Positions 1-9,538 of a stretch of DNA of 64,000 bases are shown one piece after another. How positions within the stretch are numbered: the first letter of the stretch is position 1; each line of letters starts with the position of its first letter. The notes under the pieces are model-generated. The model worked only from the letters and a program-made list of their open reading frames with translations, ran no database searches and was not told the origin of the DNA. Source of the stretch: Physcomitrium patens (Eukaryota; Streptophyta; Bryopsida; Funariales; Funariaceae); NCBI RefSeq assembly GCF_000002425.4, contig NC_037275.1, positions 11,419,310-11,483,309 on the forward strand. The letters are read 5' to 3'. The translations under genes and the position numbers were made by a program.

Positions 1-901
1 GAAGCACCCCCCCTTTTACTCCAAAATTTGCTAAAAATCCAAATTAGCTTCAAATCTAGATATTTTTATTTTCTTGAAAATTTAACTTCAACACACACTT
101 GCTCTGCAAGTTTCGTGCCAATCTAGTACTTGAGCTGTAAGGAATGCTTCTTCAGAATTGGATCATTGGACTTGCTACTACAGCCGACCTCCTTCACTCA
201 AAAATTCTTTAAAAATTAAAAATTACTTCAAATTAAATGAAATATATTCCAATGGAAGCTCAGCTTAAAGGTGTTTGTATTTCAAAAATTTCAAAATGAT
301 CCCATTAAGTGGCATTGAGAAATGTCTTTTCAAAGTTGGATGTTGAAACTGCCAAGGCAGCCACCTCCTTTGCCTTCAAAAATTCACCAAAAATTCGGTT
401 CAACTCCAAATTGAGTAAGCCTTAGCTCATTGGAAAGCTAATAAGAAGGGCTATGTGATGAAAAATATTCACTTACAAATCATAAAAAACCACAGGTTGA
501 AGAAAATCCGGGACCCCTCAAACTTTTTTGATTATGGAAATAGTTCATGACTACTAATTGCAGAGGAGCACCTTTTAAACCACAACGAGCACCATCTATG
601 ACAAAAAAACCAATGCTCATATATTCCTAAAGTTCAAAATGAGATCTAAGATCAAGAAAGAAGCAAAAAAATAAGATTAGGGTTAGGATTGAAACCACAC
701 TTTGGCATGGCTTTGCCTTCATCAAAAGAAAGAAAGAGAGAGGCTTGGGAAACCAAACCACTCTTATAAAATTGAGTGGTGGCTTGTAGAAGGGTGGCTA
801 CATCCCCATCCTTGACCTCTAAGATTCCTAATGTATATCTACGGCCTTCCTTCATCCAAGAGCTAATTTCGTGGCGAAGGCTAATGGCTCTTGTAAGTAG
901 G

Positions 902-933
<32 letters not shown>

Positions 934-1296
934 ATAAATTTAACTTAACCATTGTGTTTAAAACACCTTTTATGCTAAAATTGACTACTCACATGCATCA
1001 ATCTATGCTCCTTTGTAACTTTTATGAAGGTTTTTTTTACTTACAAGGATTTAAGTAATATTTGTAAAATTCTTCAAAAAATGAGAATTTCATTTCTGTA
1101 CTTGTACTTTAAAGGAAAGAGTGTTGATCTTATTTTCTTCACTCCACATGATGCATTTGATGCCTCCATTGTATTTGAAAAGCTTCTATAAATTAGAAGA
1201 ATCACTTTGCCACTTAAATTTGGTGAATTTAGAAAAAATTTTCAAACCCATCATAATTAAACCTCATTAGATTTTATTTTTTTTTTTGATACCATA
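1..1296. repeat. Partial copy of a 2.2-kb LTR-like dispersed repeat
   Basis: This stretch aligns along its length with 55,700-56,990, for example the blocks around 1-60, 390-450, 560-720 and 780-900. The second copy lies inside a complete 2,191-bp insertion (55,020-57,210) with TG...CA ends and a 5-bp target duplication, so the present copy is probably part of a long solo LTR or LTR relic. Its left end is outside the window and its right end stops where the family-A chromovirus begins at 1,297. A 30-nt poly(A) tract (902-931) is much shorter in the other copy. A minus-strand reading frame (855-652) stays partly open in both copies, but two copies are too few to argue for coding. No host gene is visible. 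Confidence 0.75.
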
Positions 1297-1335
1297 TGTT
1301 AGGAACATAGTCCTTAGACCTTTCTAGAGACAAGT

Positions 1336-1372
1336 TTCTAGAACCTTCTAGAAAGAAGTCTCTAGAAACTTC
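1336..1372 (+). promoter_or_regulatory. Heat-shock-element array in U3 of family A
   Basis: Bases 1,336-1,353 fit TTCnnGAAnnTTCnnGAA exactly, four alternating heat-shock-factor pentamer units in a row. Bases 1,360-1,372 add CTCnnGAAnnTTC. Shorter GAAnnTTC pairs recur nearer the TATA box, in the GAAGCTTC-bearing stretch about 1,530-1,580. The same array is in the 3' LTR at about 7,394-7,411. By the known family logic (heat-activated ONSEN/ATCOPIA78 of Arabidopsis uses HSEs in its LTR), this suggests heat-responsive transcription. Function is inferred, not shown. Confidence 0.7.
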
Positions 1373-1611
1373 CAAAAGATTCCTTAAATATTCTCTTAGA
1401 ATATTCTTCAAAGATTCTCTAAAGATTCTTTTAAGATTCCCTAAAGATTCCCTAAAGATTCCCTTAGAAGGCTCTAGAAGATTCTTAGAATATTCTAGTA
1501 GATTCTAGGAAGTTACTTGAGAAGCTTCCTAGCTCTTAGGTAGTTGCTCGAGAAGCTTCATAGTTCTTGGGAAGCTTCTTGATGCGCTTCTTTAGAACCA
1601 TAGGCCAGTAG

Positions 1612-1652
1612 TATATATAGGAGTCGAGGCTGAAGAGTTCTTCAGTCTCGAC
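1612..1652 (+). promoter_or_regulatory. TATA box and adjoining 30-nt palindrome, family A LTR
   Basis: TATATATA lies at 1,612-1,619. Three bases later, 1,623-1,652 forms a near-perfect inverted repeat (outer arms GTCGAG/CTCGAC, inner arms CTGAAGA/TCTTCAG, with one G.T pair in between). Families B (51,730-51,759) and C (51,530-51,559) have a 30-nt palindrome at exactly the same offset from their TATA boxes but with different arm sequences. Confidence 0.7.
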
Positions 1653-1805
1653 AACACATCTCTTGAAGCTCTAGCTCAATTCTCTTGGCGTTGCTCTTGT
1701 ACTCATCTGATAATCTAGTTCTTGTCATTTCTTCTTGAACTTCTTGTTTAGATTTCTTGTTTGTATTTTTGGTCCGTGACAGTTTGTCGAGACTACCTTT
1801 ATCTT

Positions 1806-2178
1806 AATATCAGAGCTGAATCCTTCTTGTTTGAGAGCGGATTACCCCTCTTCTTGAAGGTATTCTAGCGCTTTAGGGGTTGCGGATTACCTTCTTCTAA
1901 ACTGATATTTTCTCAATCACAATATCAGAGCTTAGTTCTTTGAGGCAGAGAGTGGACTACCCCTTTCTTTCGAGATACTTGAGCGTTCTAAGGGTTGCGG
2001 ATTACCCTCTCTTGGACTGATATTAATTCCTTCTTTTTGTTTAGCATAGCTAGTAAAAAAGACTGTTAACATCGATTTCAGAGCTTTGTTTTCTTGATAG
2101 AGTGCGGATTACCCCTCTTCTCGAAAGCATTGAGGCATTTTTAGAGGTTGCGGATTACCCTCCTCTAAAACTGAAATC
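1806..2178 (+). other. Three 104-105-nt leader units with covarying end stems
   Basis: Between the 5' LTR and gag there are three imperfect units: 1,806-1,909, 1,921-2,024 and 2,074-2,178 (104, 104 and 105 nt). Each opens and closes with an 8-bp inverted repeat: AATATCAG/CTGATATT in units 1 and 2, GATTTCAG/CTGAAATC in unit 3. Inside, each holds two copies of a GCGGATTACC-like word about 50 nt apart and an inner ACCCCT/AGGGGT-type pairing. Family B has one such unit closed by AATATTAG/CTAATATT. Pair identity changes but pairing is kept, which argues for a selected RNA or ssDNA fold. Confidence 0.75.
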
Positions 2179-2298
2179 ATTTAGTGTTTTTTTTCTTTTT
2201 TCCGAGTAGGTTTTAGTGATAGGTAGTGCTACAATTTTCTCCAAGAGACTTAGAAATTTCTTCTTCTCTCAAAATTTTAATCCATCTATTCTCTAAAT

Positions 2299-5200
2299 AT
2301 GGAAGTAGACCAGGTCATAGACAGTGCATCTCCACAAGTAGACAATAGAGTGGCAACTCTTGCAGATCTTCAAGCTCTTATGAATAGTGTACGAAAGGAG
2401 ATTGCATTTCTTCGCAATCCAAGTAAAGAACCTCAAATTGATCTAGTGATCGAAGAAGCTAGACGCGAAATTTATAGCCTACAACAAGAGATTATTCGAC
2501 TGAGAGAAGCAAGACATGTGTCACATACGACCCCTATGGATACTTCAAAGATTAGTACAAAAGAACCAAAAGCGAGTATGCCAGACAAGTTTGACGGAAC
2601 AAGAGCCAACTTCCGAGGTTTTGTGCAACAAGTACGGCTTTACCTACCCCTATACCCTTCTCGTTATCCGAATGGATTTATCCAGGTTGCTTTCATAGGT
2701 ACTCTTCTATCAGGAAATGCTCGCTCTTGGTTTGCTCCACTATTGGAGAAGGATTCTCCAATATTGTACGACCTAGAGGCTTTCATAGAGAGACTTACTG
2801 CTGCGTTTGGAGATAGCGATCGAGAAAGATACAAAATCTGCGACAAGGATCACGTTCTGCTGCAATCTATGCTGCAGAATTGCAACAGCTTACATGTGAT
2901 CTTGATTGGAATGATAAGGCGTTCATGACACGATTTTGATATGGACTGAGAGATGATGTCAAGAACTTATTGATCACCATGCCTAAGGCGGATACTTTAG
3001 AAGAACTTATATCTCAGGCAATTATTTGTGACACCCGCCTCTTTGAATTACGACAAGAAAGACGATCAAGCTGGAGAAATGATGGAGCATTTGCTACATT
3101 TTCAAAAGGTCCAGAGAATCACTCCACAGATCCTGAACCCATGCAAATTGATGCGGTACGTTTCAAACCCCTCACAGCTGAGGAAAGGAAGCAACGGTTT
3201 GAACAAAACTTGTGTTTATATTGCGGAGAAGATGGCCATAAAGCTGTAGATTGTCGGAAGAAACAAAAGCCTCAAACAACAAGACTCAGGAGTACAAGCA
3301 TGCAGAAAAACAAGGACGCCCAGCCACAATAGGGACCGTGCGGCTAGACATCTCAACATCCAAAATTAATCAAGGTCCCTTTCTCTCAGCTCAACCTTCA
3401 GATTGTTTTATAGTACCTTTACATCTGAGTATTCAAGAACTACAAGTCGATGCTTTATTAGACTCGGGTGCATCCGCTTGCTTTATAGATGAAGAGTTTG
3501 CCAAGCTTCACAATATTTCTCTTGTAAAGAAACTTAAGCATGTCCATGTAGAAGTCATAGACGGACGACCATTGTCTTCGGGCAATGTTATCCATGAAAC
3601 TAAACCATTGAAGGTATGTCTTGAAAACCATGAGAGCAATATTGTGTTTAATGTTATCAAGACCCCTTCATGTCCTATCATTTTGGGACTATCTTGGCTT
3701 GATAGATATAATCCATTGATAGATTGGAAGTTGCGGAAAGTGACATTTCCAACAAACTCCTTGAAGGTGGAATCTGCCAAGACAATGTCTAGAAACAAAT
3801 CCTTGTTTATAGGTGCAAGGGCTTTCATGAAGGAAGCCAAGCAAAATATACCTCTTGTCATCTTCGCAACTCCGACTCGAGAAGATGCAACTCCGACTTT
3901 GGTTATTCCAAAGCAGTATGAAGAATTCAAAGATGTCTTTGAAAAGAAGAATGCTGATATGCTGCCAGAGCATCGACCCTATGACTGTGCCATTGAATTG
4001 CAAGAAGGAGCACAACCACCTTTTGGACCAATCTACAATTTGTCGCAGACGGAGTTGACTGAGTTGCGGAAGTACATTGACGAGAATCTAGCCAAGAACT
4101 TCATCCGTCATTCGAAGTCGCCAGCTAAGGCACCAATCTTATTTGTGAAGAAGAAGGATGGCTCACTACGGATGTGCGTGGACTATCGAGGTCTCAACAA
4201 GGTGACAAAAAAGAATCGCTACCCACTGCCTTTGATCTCTGGTCTTCTAGAACAACTTGGACGTGCAAGGATCTTTACAAAGATTGACCTAAGGGGAGCT
4301 TACAACCTTGTGCGAATTAAGGAAGGAGATGAATGGAAGACAGCGTTCCGAACAAGGTATGGCCATTTTGAATACAATGTCATGCCATTTGGTCTTACTA
4401 ATGCTCAAGCGGTCTTTCAACACATGATGAATGACATCTTTCAAGAGCATCTAGACGATTTTGTTGTCATCTATCTAGATGGTATTTTGATATTTTCTAA
4501 GAACGAGGAAGAACATGAGAAGCACGTTCGTCTGGTACTCAAAAAACTACGGGAGCGAGGACTCTATGCCAAATTGGAGAAGTGCTTATTTCACCAAACT
4601 GAGATGGAGTTTTTGGGATTCATCGCGACTACGGAAGGCTTGAAGATGGATCCAAAGAAGGTGGAAGCAATCATGTCTTGAGAAGTTCCGAAGACGGTTA
4701 GGGACGTACAATATTTTCTTGGATTTGCTAACTACTATCGGATCTTCATCAAGAATTATTCTCAAGTTGCTGCCCCCCTCACTCGGTTAACGTGCAAGGA
4801 CAAGCTCGAATGGGGACCTATCGCAGAAAAAGCATTTCAAGATTTGAAGATGGTATTTACTACAGCTCCAAACTTGGTACATCCGGACTTTACAAAGGCC
4901 TTTTATTTGGAGACAGATGCTTCGGATTTTGCTTTGAGAGCTGTACTTTCACAGATGGGCGTAGATGAGAAGCTCCATCCAGTTGCGTTCTATTCTCGAA
5001 AATTCTCTGCTGCTGAGATCAACTATGAGATCCACGATAAGGAACTCCTTGCTATAGTAGATTCTTTCCAAGAGTGGCGCCACTTTCTCGAAGGAACTGC
5101 ACATCCAGTGACCGTATATACGGATCACAAGAATTTGGAGTATTTTATGTCGGCTCGGGTTTTGAATCGGCGTCAAGCTCGGTGGAGTATGTCGCTATCC

Positions 5201-6811
5201 AGGTTCGACTTTGTTATTACTTATCGACCTGGGAAGCAACAAGGGTTGTCCGATGCATTATCAAGGAGATCATATCTCGCGCCAAAGGCTGGAGATGTAG
5301 CATTTGATCAACAGTGCATGACATTGTTGAAGCTAGAGAAATTTCGGCTCAACGCAGCTATTGTACCAATTGATGCTGACTTCCTCGACCAGGTACGCGC
5401 CGTAACTATTGAAGATTCTCTAGCCCTTGATATCAAGCAACATGCTAGTGATGATAAATTCAAGATGGAAGGAGATCTAGTATATTTCGAAGAGCGGTTG
5501 TATATCCCAAAAGGGCCAACACAACTCCGAGTTCTTCAATCTCGTCATGACTTTCCAGTTGCGGGACATTTTGGATTCAATAAGACCTTGGAACTTATTT
5601 CTCGCGATTTCTGGTGGCCTCAAATGTGGAGGGATGTGAAAGATTTTGTTGTATCTTGTGACATTTGTTCAAGATCCAAAAACCCTCGACATCGGCCTTA
5701 TGGACTTCTACAGCCATTGCCTATTCCACGCCGACCATGGTCTTCGGTTTCCATGGACTTTATTACGGATCTACCACTATCGAATTCATTTGACAGCATT
5801 TTTGTTGTCGTAGACCGGCTTACAAAGATGGCACATTTTGTCCCTTGCAAGAAGACATCGTCAAGCGAAGACACAACAAGACTGTTTCTTGATAATGTGT
5901 ATCGATATCATGGTCTACCAGATGATATCGTATCGGATCGAGGAACCCAGTTTGTGTCAAAGTTTTAGAAATCTCTTTTTGAAATATTGAAGGTGGATAT
6001 CAAGCTTTCTTCGGCATTTCATCCTCAAACGGACGGCCAAACAGAACGGGTGAATCAAGTTTTAGAGCAATATTTACGTTGCACCATCAACTATCAACAA
6101 GATGATTGGGTCGCATATCTATCGCTAGTCGAGTTCGCATATAACAACACCCTTCATGCGTCAACTCAACAAATGCCATTCTTTTCCAATTATGGATACC
6201 ATCTGAAGCTTGACTTATGGAGTTCGTCAACGATTAACAATCCGGCAGCTGAAGGATTGGTGAAGGAGCTTTCGCAGCTTCAAACTATATTGAAGCTTCA
6301 ATTGCAAACTGCCCAAGAATCTTACAAGGCATCCGTGGACAAATTTCGGAATCAGGCACCTAAATTCACGATTGGAGACAAAGTTTGGCTGCTTCGACGA
6401 AATATTAAGATCAAGCGGCCATGTGACAAATTGGACTATCGGAGATTGGGACCATTTGTTATCCAGAAGCAGATCAATCCTGTAGCGTATCGTCTGGAGT
6501 TACCAGCTACTATGAAGGTACATCCTGTCTTTCATGTTTCTTTGTTGGAGCCTTATCGAGAATCGTCTTTTCCTGGAAGAGTACAATGTCCACCACCTAG
6601 CATAGAAATAGAGAACCACGAAGAATACGAGGTGGAAAAGGTCTTGGATTCACGGCAAAGACGGGGTAAATTAGAATACTTTGTGCATTGGAGCGGTTAC
6701 GATATTAATGAACGAACATGGGAGCCGGCCGAAAATCTCGCAAATGCGCCGCAAAAGGTACTGGAGTTTCATCGACGATATCCTGAGAAACCCAAGCCAG
6801 TTCGACGATAG
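2299..6811 (+). pseudogene. gag-pol region of family A chromovirus
   Basis: Recognisable parts in order: gag capsid-like region from 2,299; a CCHC zinc knuckle (CLYCGEDGHKAVDC, about 3,205-3,250); aspartic protease (LLDSGASACF, about 3,450-3,490); reverse transcriptase (about 4,080-4,670); RNase H (about 4,850-5,250); integrase with an H-H-C-C finger (about 5,530-5,690) and the D-D-E core (about 5,740-6,070); and a C-terminal chromodomain with the VEKVLDSR and YFVHWSGYD signatures (about 6,620-6,790). The chromodomain is expected to bind histone marks and steer integration. The region carries about three or four breaks and is described here as a fossil only. Confidence 0.93.
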
Positions 6812-6950
6812 CTTCTTACTGAAGCTTGCTCATCCAGAAAACAGAAAAGAGGAGAGAGCACCACTAAAATCCATAGTTGATGTAGTCATTCTCTCCAAGA
6901 TAGCGTAGAACTTTGTTAGTAGCCCAAGTTTGTTCTTATTGTTTTAGCCT

Positions 6951-7304
6951 TTGAATATGGATAGCCAAGATATTATACTTGTCATGTCATCTCAAGCAAC
7001 TAGCTCACGAAGACGACCGCGAGATAAAGAACCGCTTGCACCACGACGACGTCGAAGGATTCCGAGCAACAGATCGCTGGTGATTGTATTTGAGGTCGAG
7101 CCTGCCTACAATGGTCAGCCAGAAAGAGTGTTTGCAGGACAATTTCACAATGAAGACACGGAGATTCATGCTTGGTCAGAAGTTGAAGGCGTGGGCCACT
7201 ACCGTTGGCTTCAAGGACCATTGAATCACTTGCCTCGTGAACAACAATTGGAGTTCATAGCAGAGGTTATGCGACAGATCTTCATTTTCTTGCGTTGGTA
7301 TTGA
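6951..7304 (+). other. 117-aa frame between chromodomain and 3' LTR of family A
   Basis: A separate sense-strand frame follows pol and ends about 50 bp before the 3' LTR. The predicted product starts with a Ser-rich stretch and a strongly basic segment (two Arg-rich runs around residues 19-40), followed by an acidic/aromatic part with His and Trp residues and a hydrophobic end. I recognise no domain. Ty3/Gypsy elements usually end with integrase or chromodomain, so this may be an accessory gene of the element or simply an open stretch in the 3' untranslated region. Codon-level evidence from other copies is needed to decide. Confidence 0.4.
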
Positions 7305-7354
7305 CTGACGATAACATTGCTTCTCGGAGACCTCGAAGCTAAAGGAGGAGGTGA

Positions 7355-7828
7355 TGATAGGGACATAGTTTTTAGACCTTTCTAGAGACAAGTTTCTAGA
7401 ACCTTCTAGAAAGAAGTCTCTAGAAACTTCCATAAGATTCCTTGAATATTCTCTTAGAATATTCTTTAAAGATTCCCTAAAGATTCTTTGGAGATTCCCT
7501 AAAGATTCCCTTAGAAGGCTCTAGAAGATTCTTAGAATATTCTAGTAGATTCTAGGAAGTTACTTGAGAAGCTTCCTAGCTCTTAGGTAGTTGCTCGAGA
7601 AGCTTCATAGTTCTTGGGAAGCTTCTTGATGCGCTTCTTTAGAACCATAGGCCAGTAGTATATATAGGAGTCGAGGCTGAAGAGTTCTTCAGTCTCGACA
7701 ACACATCTCTTGAAGCTCTAGCTCAATTCTCTTGGCGTTGCTCTTGTACTCATCTGATAATCTAGTTCTTGTCATTTCTTCTTGAACTTCTTGTTTAGAT
7801 TTCTTGTTTGTATTTTTGGTCCGTGACA
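7355..7828 (+). repeat. 3' LTR of family A
   Basis: It begins TGATAGGGACATAG directly after the polypurine tract and ends GGTCCGTGACA. The TATA box, palindrome and HSE array of the 5' LTR are all present. It is 11 bp shorter because it has one fewer unit of the U3 tandem repeat. Confidence 0.95.
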
Positions 7829-8043
7829 ATATGAGTATTTAAAATATAATGTCATATCTTTTAGACCTATAAATGCACTAATTATTTTTTAACATCTTAT
7901 GAATGGCATTTGTAAGAGTTTTTAGATGGTTTTGCTATGTGTTATTTAGGCAATATTTTAATCTATTCCATGAATATAAAAAAATACAAACTTTATATTT
8001 TTTATGTATTTAAAAACTTAGAGATGCAAAATAATACACCAAG
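7829..8043. other. AT-rich spacer, no gene seen
   Basis: About 215 bp of AT-rich DNA lie between the family-A 3' LTR and the family-C remnant. It does not continue the repeat interrupted at 1,296, so the two flanks of family A are not obviously one pre-insertion site. Confidence 0.6.
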
Positions 8044-9497
8044 TATCACAGATGTATACATTTATTCTTATAATTATCTATATGATTAGATAGATGTATA
8101 TAAAAGTAGATTAATTTCATAATATCTTCTGGAAAAGCTTTTTAGAAGCTTTATTAATGTGATTTTGACTTTACACGTATTTGTAATTGATTAGTAGATT
8201 AGAAACTTGGTCAACAAATTAAGCACATATCTTTCATATTGGTAGCTTGTAGAATAAGCTAATTAAATGGTACATAGTTAGAAAACTTACCTTATAAGTT
8301 AAGATATGTATTTTGCAAAGTCAACACATATTAGAGGTCCTATAGAATATTACCACATAATTCTTATTTAGATAGTATATATGAAGACAAGAGTGAAGCC
8401 TTCATCATTCTTGTTAATGTCTTTCTAGTCCTTAGACTTGTTTGAAGACTTTCTAGTCTTTTTGTCTTTAGCAATAACCATTTTAGTTTAATATCATATT
8501 ATCTATGAGTGACTATCTAGTCTTTTTGAGTAATACAAGTATGTCTTGATCTTTCAATTTTTCAAGATTTATGTCATTGATACAAAGATAGAAAAGTATA
8601 TATTATAGATGGCTCAAGTTGATTTCTTAGGATATAATAATTCAAATGATAGCCTTATAATGGATCTTAAGAAAATTAAAATTATAGTAGATTGAAAGTT
8701 TTTAAGAATAATAACAAATATAGATTTATTTTTAATAATTTTATATTACTATTGAATCTTTATAAAGATTTTTTTTTGAATTGCAATTGCACTTAAACAT
8801 TTGACTTGTAAAGAAAAATTTGAGTAGAATAAAGAAGCTAAAGTTTTATTTGAAGTTGTGAAGTCAACTTTTATATTTGCACCAATCTTGTATTGTGTCA
8901 AATTTTTGAATGCATTTTTTGTGAAAATAGATATATCAAACTATTCCTCAAAAAAATATTATTAAAAATAAGAGTAAATAATAAATTTCATCTAATATCG
9001 TTTTCTTCAAAAATAATTGTAGTCAATATTAATTATAAGATTCACAATAATGTTTTTTATAATTTTGGATTTATTTCAAGAATAATACCATTATCTTATA
9101 GATATTTTAAGTTCAATTATTATATACATGAATTATAAGAATCTCAATTATTTCATATCAACGCATATTCTAAATTTTTACTAAGTCCATAAAAAGATGT
9201 CCTTATTAAGATATAAATTTAAGATTATTTGTTGATAAAATAAATATTAAGATTTATAAAATAATATTTTTACATATTATTATTTTTATCAAAAAAATAG
9301 ATATTTTAATCAATAAAAAATAATTCTTTGAAAGCTAAAAGAATTTCATCTTTGAACTTTAAAATCAATATTTTTTAAGCAAATTCAATCAAGTATGTCC
9401 TCAGATTTTCTTGTTTATGATATTAAAAATAATTTCTCTAAATCTCATGGTATTTCAAAATTTGAGTTTACAAACAATCTATTCTATTTCAAGGGAT

Positions 9498-9538
<41 letters not shown>

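Larger units (their letters stand above)
1297..1781 (+). repeat. 5' LTR of family A
   Basis: It begins TGTTAGGAACATAG and ends GGTCCGTGACA, matching 7,355-7,828 to the base at both ends. Within it are an 11-bp tandem repeat (about 1,405-1,470, with one more unit than the 3' LTR), heat-shock-element arrays, a TATA box and a 30-nt palindrome. The last ~320 bp are identical in the two LTRs; all substitutions I count lie in the first ~150 bp. Confidence 0.95.
1297..7828 (+). mobile_element. Ty3/Gypsy chromovirus, family A, nearly whole
   Basis: Two LTRs (1,297-1,781 and 7,355-7,828) flank gag and pol in the order protease, reverse transcriptase, RNase H, integrase, chromodomain, which defines a plant chromovirus. 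A polypurine tract (about 7,341-7,352) abuts the 3' LTR. The LTRs differ by about ten substitutions over roughly 474 aligned bases plus one unit of a short tandem repeat, so the insertion is young, on the order of 2% LTR divergence. The element looks nearly whole but carries about three or four breaks in its reading frames and is treated as a fossil. No matching 5-bp target duplication is seen at its ends. The leader has an unusual repeated structure and a 117-aa frame follows pol; both are listed separately. Confidence 0.95.

Noticed and set aside
652-855. 67-aa minus-strand frame in the 2.2-kb repeat
   Set aside because: It is partly open in both copies, but two copies do not show selection and no domain is recognised.
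1806-2178. Regular repeats that might suggest a CRISPR array
   Set aside because: The units are adjacent imperfect copies with internal inverted repeats, sit in a retroelement leader and have no unique spacers; the genome is eukaryotic.
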